Source of the DNA: Gammaproteobacteria bacterium
GTDB taxonomy: Bacteria; Pseudomonadota; Gammaproteobacteria; GRL18
NCBI GenBank assembly: GCA_015488755.1
Contig: WFNB01000109.1
Coordinates: 21,049-85,048 of the forward strand
DNA: 64,000 bases
Reading direction: 5' to 3'
Shown: positions 1 to 9,400 of the stretch, one piece after another
Numbering within the stretch: the first letter of the stretch is position 1
How the letters are laid out: every line of letters begins with the position of its first letter
Position numbers and translations under genes: made by a program
The notes under the pieces: generated by a model
What the model was told of the DNA's origin: nothing
The model's input: the letters and a program-made list of their open reading frames with translations, nothing else
Databases searched by the model: none

Positions 1-311
1 ATATCCGGTAGGTCTTTGAGTAAAATTTGTTCCTGCAGGGCAATCGTAGCAGTGGATATGATCAGCTTCTTCTTTTGCTCTTTGGCAATCGGCAGGCTAG
101 CAACTAAGTAAGCAATGGTTTTACCTGTTCCTGTACCGGCTTCTAAAGTACAGATATGTGCTTGCTCAGGGTCATCATGGTTAATATTACCCAGAATTCT
201 GGCAATATCGGCAATCATCAGTCGTTGGCCATAACGTGGCTTTAACTGTTTGTTTTGCAGTATTTTAGAATAGGCTGTTTGTATGTTTTTTTTTAGTTGA
301 TCGCTAAGCAC
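1..311 (-). CDS. DinG/YoaA-type ATP-dependent DNA helicase, 5' part (runs off the left edge)
   Basis: The reverse strand encodes the N-terminal ~104 residues of a superfamily 2 helicase of the DinG/YoaA (XPD-like) type. The frame contains a Q-motif-like RYGQRLMI stretch, the Walker A motif AGTGTGKT, and the following helix and strand KKLIISTATIALQEQIL, an order characteristic of DinG/YoaA proteins, which unwind DNA in repair and replication-conflict resolution. The start is taken as GTG at 311-309 because no ATG lies upstream in frame before unlikely sequence; no good ribosome site is visible, so the start is uncertain. The iron-sulfur cysteines and helicase motifs III-VI lie outside the window, so DinG and YoaA cannot be told apart. 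Confidence 0.75.
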   Translation of the reverse strand, partial: MLSDQLKKNIQTAYSKILQNKQLKPRYGQRLMIADIARILGNINHDDPEQAHICTLEAGTGTGKTIAYLVASLPIAKEQKKKLIISTATIALQEQILLKDLPD

Positions 312-354
312 AAGGAAGATATTACCATTTAATATAAAAAATGTAAGATTATTG

Positions 355-403
355 GTAACTACTCAGCAAAACACACCGTACCAGCCAACCATCAAAAAGT
401 AAC
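355..403. repeat. Solo end of a dispersed inverted-repeat element
   Basis: These 49 bases match the reverse complement of 14412-14460 at 45 of 49 positions, and begin with the terminal sequence GTAACTACTCAGCAA found at both ends of the 14200-14460 element. No second end is visible nearby, so this looks like a decayed or solo copy sitting just upstream of the helicase gene. Confidence 0.7.
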
Positions 404-420
404 AGCAGGTATTCACGTCA

Positions 421-472
421 CTTTTTTGGTTTACAAAACTCACTGCATTCAAACAGTTATAAACCAAAAAAG
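421..472. other. Stem-loop with 13-bp perfect arms
   Basis: Arms 421-433 (CTTTTTTGGTTTA) and 460-472 are perfect inverted complements around a 26-nt loop. The A/T tracts make it a possible transcription terminator for the histidine kinase gene, which ends at 592 on the minus strand, but it is over 100 bp past the stop and has a long loop. The rest of 404-591 shows no gene I can support. Confidence 0.4.
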
Positions 473-591
473 GAGCAACATGAATAGCCTATTTCTAAAT
501 TGGTAATCTTAGACGTACCCCAAACTGCCAATGTTTTGTTATTCAAGAGTCGATTAATTGCATTGATTCCGATCAAATAGGTGAAACATGC

Positions 592-2010
592 TCAATAGTT
601 ACAATTATTGTACTCTATTGGCAAGCTAATTATTACCTTAAGCCCTGGCTCATTATCTTTAAATGTAATATTGCCTTTATGCAATTTGATAATAGCTGAT
701 ACGAGACTTAAGCCAAGTCCATTACCTTGATGGTCACGATGTTTTTCTAAACGGTAAAAAGGCTCCAGTACTTTGCTATGTTCATTAATGGGAATGCCTT
801 TGCCAGAATCAGCAATTGTAATTTGCATAGCAGGATCATTTTCTGTTTGTATTAATTCTACTATGACGTTAATTTTACCATTATCAGGTGTGTATTTAAC
901 GGCATTATCAAGTAAATTTGTAAAAGCTTGAAATAACATATCCCGATCGGCACTAAGCTGGCTGTCATTGCCGCTTGAAAAGTGTAAGTGAATATTTTTA
1001 TCCTCTGCTAGAGGCTCGTAGAACTCAACGACATCATGCAATAAGGTGCTGATACTGAGTGGGGTAAAATGTCCCTTTTGAGCACCGCTTTCTACTTTGT
1101 TAATTCTGAGCATGGCATTAAAGGTGGCTAGAAGGTTATCTGTTTCAAGCAAGGCTTTATGAATGCCCTCAGAGCTGGCATCATTACTATTGTTTTGTAA
1201 CTCTTCTAATTGCCCTCGTAATCGGGTAAGAGGTGTACGTAAATCATGAGCAATATTATTGGAAATGTTTTGTATGCCCTGCATGAGTTTTTGTGTTTGA
1301 TTAAGCATCTGATTAATATTATTGGCCAGTAAATCATACTCATCATCAGTGCCACGAGAGGGGATACGCAAGTGTAAATTACCCTTGCTAATATCATTGA
1401 TGGTGTCATTAATCATATTAATTTTTTTAATCGTGTTAATACTGATAATAAAACCACCAATGGCACCTAAGAGTAAAATAATGGCAATGCCCATTAAGAG
1501 AGAATTAAAAATAATATGCTCTTGCTGGTGAGCGGATTCAATATCCAAACCATTCATAAATACTAATTGTTCAGGTAGAGACATGACTAAGGTTCGGGCA
1601 GAATGATTTTGCTGTTGTGGGGTATTAATAATGCCTGATAAACTAATCACCAGCCAGCCATCAGATGTGATCTGAGGAATTTTTGTTAGATTTCCAGCCA
1701 GTATTTTTTTGCTTTTTTTATTATATAAAAGGTAAATGGATGCATAATTTTTTTGTTTTAAACTCAGTTCAATGGCATTGATGAGAGCCTCTTTTCCTCG
1801 AGTAATATAAATAGTTTGCAAACGCTCCATATCGTATTCAATGTGGTGATCTAATTGCTTGTAGATATAACCGACACTAGACCAGTAAACAAAGCTTAAT
1901 AAAATCAAAGAGGATAAAACAAAGACCACCAAATATAAAAAAACCATACGAAAGGTTGAGTTATGAGTAAGTTTTCGTAATTTTTGTTGGATGCTTGCGG
2001 TATTATTCAT
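592..2010 (-). CDS. Sensor histidine kinase, CusS-like, of a metal-responsive two-component system
   Basis: This 472-aa inner-membrane kinase has a transmembrane helix at about residues 20-45, a periplasmic sensor region of about 125 residues, a second helix at about 170-195, HAMP, a HisKA dimerisation domain with phospho-acceptor H255 (AHDLRTPLTRL) and a HATPase domain with an N box (NLLDNAVKYT) and G boxes (DSGKGIP, GNGLGLSLV). It would phosphorylate the response regulator encoded 41 bp upstream. Family membership follows from architecture, and the copper/silver role from the neighbouring CusCBA-like operon. The periplasmic domain is not obviously Met- or His-rich, so the ligand is inferred only from context. 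Confidence 0.85.
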   Translation of the reverse strand: MNNTASIQQKLRKLTHNSTFRMVFLYLVVFVLSSLILLSFVYWSSVGYIYKQLDHHIEYDMERLQTIYITRGKEALINAIELSLKQKNYASIYLLYNKKSKKILAGNLTKIPQITSDGWLVISLSGIINTPQQQNHSARTLVMSLPEQLVFMNGLDIESAHQQEHIIFNSLLMGIAIILLLGAIGGFIISINTIKKINMINDTINDISKGNLHLRIPSRGTDDEYDLLANNINQMLNQTQKLMQGIQNISNNIAHDLRTPLTRLRGQLEELQNNSNDASSEGIHKALLETDNLLATFNAMLRINKVESGAQKGHFTPLSISTLLHDVVEFYEPLAEDKNIHLHFSSGNDSQLSADRDMLFQAFTNLLDNAVKYTPDNGKINVIVELIQTENDPAMQITIADSGKGIPINEHSKVLEPFYRLEKHRDHQGNGLGLSLVSAIIKLHKGNITFKDNEPGLKVIISLPIEYNNCNY

Positions 2011-2051
2011 GAATGTTTTATTGTATCTTGCTGTATTTTAATCACACATGC

Positions 2052-2732
2052 TTAATGCTTAATGACATAACCGGAGCCACGGATGGTATGAATTAAAGCA
2101 CTATCAAATGGCTTATCAATTTTTTTACGTAGGCGACTCATATGGACGTCAATCACATTGGTTTGGGGGTCAAAATTATAATCCCAAACATGCTCAAATA
2201 ACATCGTTCGAGAGACGACTTGTCCTGCATGGCGCATTAAATATTCTAATAAGCGGTATTCTGTGGCTAATAATTGAATATCTTGGTTGCTTCGAGTGAC
2301 TTTGTGAGTTAATAGGTCAATGCGTAAATCAGCAAGTTGCAGTTGTGTTTCCTGTGCCTTTGCTTTGTCTGAATGATTGCGTTTTGCTAAAATTTCAACT
2401 CGGGCTAATAATTCAGAAAAAGCGAAAGGTTTTACCAAATAGTCATCAGCACCACTTTGTAAACCTTCTACTCGTTGCTCTACATCGGCCATGGCGCTGA
2501 GTATAATAATCGGTGTTTTAATCTGGGATGCCCGAAGAGTGCGGATAATAGTTAAACCATCAATGCCTGGTAGCATTCGATCCACAATCATAACATCATA
2601 GCTTTCGGTCGTGGCAAAAAAAAGGCCTTCTTTACCATCTTCTTGATGATCCACCACATGGTTGTTTTCATTAAGACCTTTAATAATAAAATCGGCTACG
2701 TTTTGATCGTCTTCAATTAGTAATAATCGCAT
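2052..2732 (-). CDS. OmpR-family response regulator, CusR/CopR-like
   Basis: This 226-aa DNA-binding regulator has a receiver domain (acidic pair E7-D8-D9, phospho-acceptor D51 in VDRMLPG, K at LVKPF) and a C-terminal winged helix (TEYRLLEYLMRHAGQVVSR ... DVHMSRLRKKID ... IRGSGYVI) typical of OmpR/PhoB proteins. It is transcribed ahead of its partner kinase. Proteins of this type bind tandem half-sites with 11-bp periodicity, and exactly such repeats lie in four promoters of the window (3127-3155, 3245-3273, 10540-10568, 20841-20869), so it is the natural candidate to bind them. That assignment is inference; the family call is firm. Confidence 0.9.
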   Translation of the reverse strand: MRLLLIEDDQNVADFIIKGLNENNHVVDHQEDGKEGLFFATTESYDVMIVDRMLPGIDGLTIIRTLRASQIKTPIIILSAMADVEQRVEGLQSGADDYLVKPFAFSELLARVEILAKRNHSDKAKAQETQLQLADLRIDLLTHKVTRSNQDIQLLATEYRLLEYLMRHAGQVVSRTMLFEHVWDYNFDPQTNVIDVHMSRLRKKIDKPFDSALIHTIRGSGYVIKH

Positions 2733-2862
2733 AATGGCTCGTTGGTGATAAAAATAATAAGAGTATTGTATGCTAAATAAATCAGTTTTATGTAGTGTTA
2801 TTTAGCTTAAAAAGGGTTGTTGATCAAAGGATCGAGTAACTCATTGATTTTTATCTTTGAGC

Positions 2863-3066
2863 TTACTTATGGTTTTTGTTGGAATGTTCACCCATAAGTT
2901 GTAAATTATCTTGTCCCATCCACCCCATTTCCTGTTGATCATGATATTGACCATGCTGAGACCACATTAAAGTGCCAAGTCCGATTGCCAGTGTTAATAA
3001 GATAAAGAGCAATGTATTAACGGTTAAGCTTTGTTTCTCTTCTATTTTTGTAGTTGAATTTTTCAT
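2863..3066 (-). CDS. Small single-pass membrane protein with Met/His-rich tail, in the metal regulon
   Basis: This 67-aa protein has a basic N-terminus, one hydrophobic helix (about residues 16-34, LLFILLTLAIGLGTLMW) and a tail with repeated His and Met (SQHGQYHDQQEMGWMG, LMGEHSNKNHK). The positive N-terminus predicts that the tail faces the periplasm, where it could bind Cu(I) or Ag(I). It is preceded by one of the four shared activator-type promoter sites, read on this strand, and lies 130 bp before the response regulator gene, so the three genes may be one autoregulated unit. I recognise no named family. The ORF is short, but the promoter and composition argue that it is real. Confidence 0.65.
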   Translation of the reverse strand: MKNSTTKIEEKQSLTVNTLLFILLTLAIGLGTLMWSQHGQYHDQQEMGWMGQDNLQLMGEHSNKNHK

Positions 3067-3111
3067 AAAAATATCCCCTATCTAAGTGTTTGTCTTTATG
3101 TTTTATTTAGA

Positions 3112-3155
3112 ATTATCACATACGAACCTTTCACAAACCTTACAGAAACATTAAA
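3112..3155 (-). promoter_or_regulatory. Shared activator-type promoter, site A
   Basis: On the minus strand TTTAATGTT (3155-3147), TGTAAGG (3144-3138) and TGAAAGG (3133-3127) lie in tandem with an 11-bp period, followed by a -10-like GATAAT (3117-3112). The distance from the first T of TTTAATGTT to the -10 is 38 bp. No good -35 hexamer is present; the repeats cover that position, as expected for an OmpR-family activated promoter. It would drive the 67-aa protein and perhaps the regulator and kinase genes. Confidence 0.65.
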
Positions 3156-3230
3156 TAAAATTCATGTTGTTCATAAAGGTTGCTTAGTTATCACCTATTT
3201 CTTAGTAAGGTCTATTTGCATCTTGATTAC

Positions 3231-3288
3231 GAACATTAAATATATTTAATGTTCGTGCAAGATTGGTGTTAACTTGCGGGTGTAAAAT
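3231..3288 (+). promoter_or_regulatory. Shared activator-type promoter, site B, with a 24-bp palindrome
   Basis: TTTAATGTT (3245-3253), TGCAAGA (3256-3262) and the weaker TGTTAAC (3267-3273) repeat with an 11-bp period, and TAAAAT (3283-3288) begins 38 bp after the first T, the same spacing as site A. The TTTAATGTT unit is the right half of a perfect 24-bp palindrome (3231-3254), so a second, opposite-facing unit lies at 3231-3239. It precedes the CusC-like gene. Confidence 0.65.
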
Positions 3289-3328
3289 AGCCAGCTAATT
3301 GACATTAATAATAATTTTGGAGCATGTT

Positions 3329-4624
3329 ATGCAGTTTAGGCAAAATACTAAGCCATTGTTAAAGAAACCATTGGGTCTGATATTGGGGCTTAATTTACTG
3401 ATAGCCTCTCCTTTTTCTAGCGCAGCGGTTTTAAGTTTAAGTGAAGCAGAACAAGTGGCTTTGCAAGATGAGCCGGGTATTATTAGCCAACAATGGCAAA
3501 TGCAATCCTTATCTGCTCAAGCCATTGCTGATGGTCAATTAAAGGATCCCAAGTTACAAGTTGGCTTAAATAATATACCCACCGATACCTTTAGATTTAA
3601 TCAAGAGAATATGACGCAACTTAAACTGGGTATTGTGCAACAATTCCCTAAAGGTAATAGTTTGGGTATTAAGCAACAAAAAACTCAAAAACAGTCAGAA
3701 CTTTTTCAATCAAGCATTTTAGAGAGAAAGTTAATGATAATAAAAGAAGTGCGTTTGGCTTATTTTGAAATTTATTATTGGGAAAAAGCCAAACAAACTA
3801 TTAAGCAAAATAAACGTTTTTTCTCACAATTAGTTGATATTGTGCAATCCATGTTTTCAGTGGGTCGTAATAATCAGCAAGACTTGATTCGGGCACAATT
3901 AGAATTGAGTCGTTTGGATGATCGCATGGTAAAAATCACCCAAAAAATTAATGCCCAACGTTCTAAATTATCGCGTTGGATTGGCTATGAAAAGAGTAAC
4001 CAACCTTTAACTACTCAACTTCCAGTATTAGCAACACCTAAACTGAGTGATGACTTTGAGGTATTGAGCCAATTATTTTATAGCCATCCAAAAATTCAAG
4101 AAATAGATAAAAAAATAGAGATAAGTCGTAAGGATATTGAATTAGCAAAGGAAAGCTATAAACCCGGTTGGGCTTTAAATGTCGGTTATGGCTATCGAGA
4201 TAATAATCCTAATGGTGCTAAGCGTTCTGATTTTCTTTCAGCAGGTGTATCTATCGACTTACCTTTATTTACGGCTAATCGACAAGACAAAAAGTTGTTA
4301 GCAAAGGAACATCGCTACCAGTCTTTAAAAGATAAAAGAGTGGCACTACTACGTCAATTAGTTGCTTCTTTGCAACAAGAAGTTGCGGTTGAAGAACAAT
4401 TGCAAAATCGTCATCAATTGTATCTTAACTTATTGTTGCCTCAGGCAAAACAACAAACAAGAGCATCACTCTTAGCTTACCAGTCTGACCGAGGTGATTT
4501 TTCAGATGTAATGCGTGCTTATATTGATGACTTAAATGTCAAGCTGGATGAACGGCGCATTGCTGTGGATCATCTGAAAAGCAAAGCAAAGATTTTATAT
4601 TTTACCTCCAGTTTTAATAAATAA
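3329..4624 (+). CDS. cusC: CusC-like outer-membrane efflux channel (TolC family)
   Basis: This TolC-fold outer-membrane protein provides the exit duct of a tripartite metal pump. The N-terminus has a signal-peptide pattern (basic KKPLG, hydrophobic LILGLNLLIASPF, then SSAA). The body has the two long alpha-helical repeats of OEP proteins, for example LAYFEIYYWEKAKQTI and the second-half counterpart. I start at ATG 3329, preceded by GGAG at a good distance, which gives 431 aa; a TTG at 3299 in the same frame lacks a ribosome site. It is the first gene of an operon with the adaptor and pump that follow, under promoter site B. The metal is inferred from its partners. Confidence 0.85.
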   Translation: MQFRQNTKPLLKKPLGLILGLNLLIASPFSSAAVLSLSEAEQVALQDEPGIISQQWQMQSLSAQAIADGQLKDPKLQVGLNNIPTDTFRFNQENMTQLKLGIVQQFPKGNSLGIKQQKTQKQSELFQSSILERKLMIIKEVRLAYFEIYYWEKAKQTIKQNKRFFSQLVDIVQSMFSVGRNNQQDLIRAQLELSRLDDRMVKITQKINAQRSKLSRWIGYEKSNQPLTTQLPVLATPKLSDDFEVLSQLFYSHPKIQEIDKKIEISRKDIELAKESYKPGWALNVGYGYRDNNPNGAKRSDFLSAGVSIDLPLFTANRQDKKLLAKEHRYQSLKDKRVALLRQLVASLQQEVAVEEQLQNRHQLYLNLLLPQAKQQTRASLLAYQSDRGDFSDVMRAYIDDLNVKLDERRIAVDHLKSKAKILYFTSSFNK

Positions 4625-4662
4625 TAACTGGTTAGAAACAAGAATAAATTGAGGATTTTAAT

Positions 4663-6429
4663 GTGAACAAACTTCTAAGTGGTTTTATTTTGCTCAGCGG
4701 CGGTATCGTAGCTGGTTATTATGGGCAACCTTTCTTACAGCAACAACTTGAATTGGCGGGTGTTATTTCAGCTCAAGAGTCAGCAGGAGGGGCTAAAGCA
4801 AGTGGTGAAAAGGAAGTTGCCTATTGGGTTGCTCCTATGGATGCTAATTACCGCCGAGATAAACCAGGTAAATCCCCTATGGGCATGGACTTAGTGCCTT
4901 TTTATAAAGATGATGATGCCGAAGAGGGTGTGGTTAAAATTTCTCCTGTAGTACAAAATAATTTGGGTGTACGAGTCAGTCGGGTAAAAAAAGGACAGCT
5001 TGAGCGAGAAATCAACACCGTTGGCTATGTTAATTTTGATGAAGAAAAACTCTATCATTTGCATACCAGAGTTGAAGGTTGGGTGGAACGACTGGATGTA
5101 AAAGCAACCGGTGATATAGTTAAAAAAGGTCAAAAATTATTTGAGCTGTATAGTCCCACTTTGGTGAATGCTCAAGAAGAGTATGTCACTGCATTGAGGA
5201 GCCAAAATCGTATTCTAATTAAGGCATCAAAAGATCGTCTATTATCCTTAGGCTTAACCCAAGGGCAAATTTCACAATTAAAAAAAACACGTAAAATACA
5301 ACAACGTATTGCTTATTTTGCTAAGCATGATGGCTTTATTCAAGACTTAAAAATTCTTGATGGTATGTTTGTAAAACCATCAATGAATGTCTTAACTATT
5401 GGTCAAATTGATAGTGTTTGGGTCATTGCTGAAGTCTTTGAACGTCAAAGTGGTTGGGTTAAAAAAGGACAAACTGTTGATATGAGCGTTGAAGCCTTTC
5501 CAGAAAAAAATTGGAAAGGTATTGTCGATTATATTTATCCTGTTTTGGATAAAAAAACTCGTACTCTACGAGTACGCATCCGTTTTAATAATCCAGAACA
5601 ACTATTAAAGCCCAATATGTTTTCTCGTTTAATCATCCATAGTAGTTTTAATAAAAATGCCTTATTTGTGAAACGTGAAGCTATTATTCGCAGTGGTGGT
5701 ATTGAACGTGTTGTAAAAGCTTTGGGTGAAGGTAAATTTCAATCAGTTGCAGTGAAAACAGGCAATGAAAGTGGCCAGTTTATTGAAGTTGTCAAAGGTC
5801 TAAAAGAAAATGACCAAGTGGTTAGCTCGGCGCAGTTTCTTATTGACTCAGAATCCAGTTTGACAGCCTCGTTTGAACGTATGGAAGAACCTGATGATAT
5901 GAGTGCTATGGATATGGGTGATAGTGATAAACAAGCAAGTCAAAATCAGGTGTGGATTGATGGTGAGATCATTGACATTATGCCTGCTCATAATATGTTA
6001 ACGATACAACATAAAGCGGTATCTGCTTGGGGCTGGCCGGCAATGTTAATGGATTTCCCAGTTAAAAAGAGTCTTCCTCTGGATAATTTAAAAGCACAAC
6101 AAAGCATTCGTTTTTTAGTTGAAAAACATGATGATGGTTCTATTGAGCTCATTGATATTGACGGTTTATCTGAGCAAGAAAAAAGCAAAATAAGTAATCA
6201 GACATGGATTAAAGGAAAAATACTAAAAACCATGCCTGCGATGCAAACATTGACTCTTGAACATGAACCTGTCGAAGCTTGGGGCTGGCCTGCCATGAAA
6301 ATGGATTTTCCAGTAATTGCCACAATGGACTTAAGTACTTTTAATGAAGGGGATGAATTTAATTTCCTAGTAAAGAAAAACAGTGATGGTTCCATTGAAA
6401 TCATTGAAATGAATAGAGAGGGATTGTAA
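4663..6429 (+). CDS. cusB: CusB-like periplasmic adaptor with two C-terminal CusF domains
   Basis: This 588-aa membrane-fusion protein links the RND pump to the outer-membrane channel and can pass metal to the pump. It has an N-terminal anchor, a heavy-metal-binding segment of CusB type (YWVAPMDANYRRDKPGKSPM), barrel and lipoyl-like parts, and then two CusF-like domains at about residues 430-500 and 512-587. Each CusF copy keeps the Cu/Ag ligands: H450 and H534, each followed by the WGWPAMxMDFPV block with its Trp and two Met. CusF is normally a separate small chaperone; a fused tandem pair is uncommon. Start is GTG 4663, with GAGG eight bases upstream; the overlapping ATG at 4661 is followed directly by TGA. 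Confidence 0.9.
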   Translation: MNKLLSGFILLSGGIVAGYYGQPFLQQQLELAGVISAQESAGGAKASGEKEVAYWVAPMDANYRRDKPGKSPMGMDLVPFYKDDDAEEGVVKISPVVQNNLGVRVSRVKKGQLEREINTVGYVNFDEEKLYHLHTRVEGWVERLDVKATGDIVKKGQKLFELYSPTLVNAQEEYVTALRSQNRILIKASKDRLLSLGLTQGQISQLKKTRKIQQRIAYFAKHDGFIQDLKILDGMFVKPSMNVLTIGQIDSVWVIAEVFERQSGWVKKGQTVDMSVEAFPEKNWKGIVDYIYPVLDKKTRTLRVRIRFNNPEQLLKPNMFSRLIIHSSFNKNALFVKREAIIRSGGIERVVKALGEGKFQSVAVKTGNESGQFIEVVKGLKENDQVVSSAQFLIDSESSLTASFERMEEPDDMSAMDMGDSDKQASQNQVWIDGEIIDIMPAHNMLTIQHKAVSAWGWPAMLMDFPVKKSLPLDNLKAQQSIRFLVEKHDDGSIELIDIDGLSEQEKSKISNQTWIKGKILKTMPAMQTLTLEHEPVEAWGWPAMKMDFPVIATMDLSTFNEGDEFNFLVKKNSDGSIEIIEMNREGL

Positions 6430-6431
6430 CT

Positions 6432-9400
6432 ATGATTGCCTCTATTGTTCATTGGTCTATTAAAAATCGATTTTTTGTCATTCTTTCAGCGTTGGTCATG
6501 CTTGGTTTTGGGATTTATTCGGTTAAACAAACACCCATTGATGCCTTGCCCGATCTTTCGGATGTGCAAGTTATTGTTAAAACTTCTTTTCCCGGTCAGG
6601 CACCTCAGGTTGTGGAAGATCAAGTAACCTATCCTTTGACTACTGCTATGCTATCAGTACCTAAAGCAGTAACGGTACGTGGCTACTCTTTTTTTGGTGA
6701 TTCATTTGTTTATGTGATTTTTGAAGAGGGTACCGATCTTTATTGGGCACGTTCAAGAGTATTAGAATATTTAAGTCAGGTTGCTTCTTCTTTACCACCC
6801 AGTGCCAAGTCACAACTTGGCCCTGATGCTACGGGTGTTGGTTGGGTCTATGGTTATGCTCTGGTTGATAAAACAGGTAAAACAGACATTAGCCAATTAC
6901 GCAGCTTACAAGACTGGTTTTTACGCTATGAATTACAAACAGTTCCGGGGGTGTCAGAAATAGCAACCATTGGTGGTATGGTGAAACAATATCAGATCAT
7001 TGTAGATCCAGAAAAATTAAGAGCCTATAACATCCCGTTAGATTTAATAAAAAAAGCGGTTAATTTAGGGAATCAAGAAACGGGTGCTTCTGTTGTTGAA
7101 ATGGGTGAAGCAGAATATATGGTAACTGCTACAGGTTATCTTTCAAGTGTTGATGATATTAGAAAAATCCCTCTAGGCTTAAATAAGAATGGCACCCCCG
7201 TACAATTAAAAGATGTTGCTGAAGTGATTACCGGACCACAAATGCGTCGTGGTATTGCTGAATTAAATGGTGAGGGAGAAGTGGTTGGCGCCTATGTGGT
7301 CATGCGTTTTGGTGAAAATGCTCAAAAAACCATTGATTTGATCAAAGAAAAATTAGAAGTTCTTAAACAAGGTTTACCTGAGGGAGTGGAAATTATTCCT
7401 ACCTACGATCGCTCAACATTAATTAGTCATGCAGTTGATAATCTTTATGAAAAACTTATTGAAGAATTTGTTGTTGTGGTACTTATTTGTGCTATTTTCT
7501 TATTCCACTTTCGCTCATCCTTAGTCATTATTTTTAGTCTGCCTATTGGTATTCTTGGTGCTTTTATTATTATGCATGCTCAGGGATTAAATGCCAATAT
7601 TATGTCTTTGGGAGGTATTGCCATTGCTATTGGTGCTATGGTAGATGGGGCCATTGTTATGGTGGAAAATGTCCATAAACACATTGAAAAAACGCCCTTA
7701 ACAGATGAAAATCGTTGGCAGATCATTGCTGAGGCATCGGTAGAAGTGGGGCCACCTCTATTTTTCTCATTACTTATTATTACCATGAGTTTCTTACCTG
7801 TCTTTAGTTTGGAAGCACAAGAAGGAAAAATGTTTGCTCCTTTAGCCTTTACTAAAACCTATGCTATGGCAATGGCTGCGGGTTTATCCATTACTCTAGT
7901 ACCGGTTCTTATGGGTTATTTTGTTCGGGGAAAAATTTTACCAGAACATAAAAATCCAGTTAATCGTGTGGTGACATGGTTCTATAATCCAATCATAAAA
8001 ACAGTATTAGATGCCCCTAAAACCATGATTTTTCTAGCAGGTCTTGCCTTGGCTATTGGTTTGTGGCCAGTCACTCAAATTGGTAGTGAATTTATGCCTC
8101 CTTTGGATGAAGGTGATTTAATGTATATGCCAACAACCTATCCGGGTATTTCAATTGGTAAGGCCAGAGAATTATTACAACAAACGGATAAGCTTATTAA
8201 AACAGTTCCAGAAGTTAAAACAGTATTTGGTAAAATTGGTCGAGCTGAAACAGCCACCGATCCGGCACCTTTGACCATGATTGAAACGGTTATTCAGCTA
8301 AAACCTAAAAGTGAATGGCGTGCAGGTATAACAACTGAAAGTCTGCGTAAAGAATTTGATAATTTAGTTAAGTTTCCAGGTGTCACTAACGCATGGGTTA
8401 TGCCTATAAAAACACGTATTGATATGCTGGCTACTGGAATTAAAACACCCGTTGGTATAAAAGTATCAGGTCCTGATTTAAAAGAGATTGAAAAAGTTGG
8501 TAAGCAATTAGAATTGGTGTTAAAGAATGTTGCAGGAACGGCTTCTGTTTATTCTGAGCGAGTTGCTGGCGGACGCTATATTAAAGCAGACATTGATCGA
8601 GACAAGGCTGCTCGTTATGGTTTAAATATTGCCGATATTCAGAAAGTCATTATGACCGCTATTGGAGGTATGCGAGTGTCAGAATCTATTGAAGGATTGG
8701 AGCGCTATCCGATTAATATTCGTTATCCCCAAAGTTATCGTGATTCAGTGGAAAAAATACGTCTTTTACCTTTGGTAACAAAATCAAACCAACGTATTGC
8801 CTTAGCTGATGTTGCTGATATTAATGTGGTTGATGGCCCACCTGCGATTAAAAGTGAAAATGCTCGCTTAAATGGTTGGACATTAGTGGATATTGATGGT
8901 CGTGACTTAGGTTCTTATGTGGCAGAAGCACAGCGTGTGGTTGCAGAGCAAGTTAAATTACCTGCTGGATATTCGATTGCATGGTCAGGGCAATATGAGT
9001 ATATGGTACGAGCAAAAGAGCGTTTAAGTGTTGTTCTACCTCTTACCCTAGGTATTATTATGTTATTACTATACATTAACTTTAGAAATGTCATTGAAGT
9101 GATGATTATTATGGGAACTTTACCCTTTGCCTTAATCGGTGGCTTCTGGTTAATGTATCTTATGGATTTTGATATGTCAGTAGCGGTCGGTGTTGGCTTT
9201 ATTGCACTTGCGGGGGTAACGGTAGAGATCGGTGTTCTAATGCTGGTTTATTTGAATCACTCCTATTGTAGCTTTTCGCATAAGGCACAAGAAGAAAATC
9301 GTTGCCTGACTGCGGATGATGTTAAACAAGCGGTTATGGATGGTGCCGGTCAAAGAGTACGTCCAATTGTTATGACTGTAGCCGCTATTATCGTTGGTTT

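Noticed and set aside
480..506. Eight-codon ORF (MNSLFLNW) with AGGAG upstream, just after a stem-loop
   Set aside because: It has a good ribosome site but no gene follows in the same direction, so it cannot be a leader peptide; likely chance or a relic.
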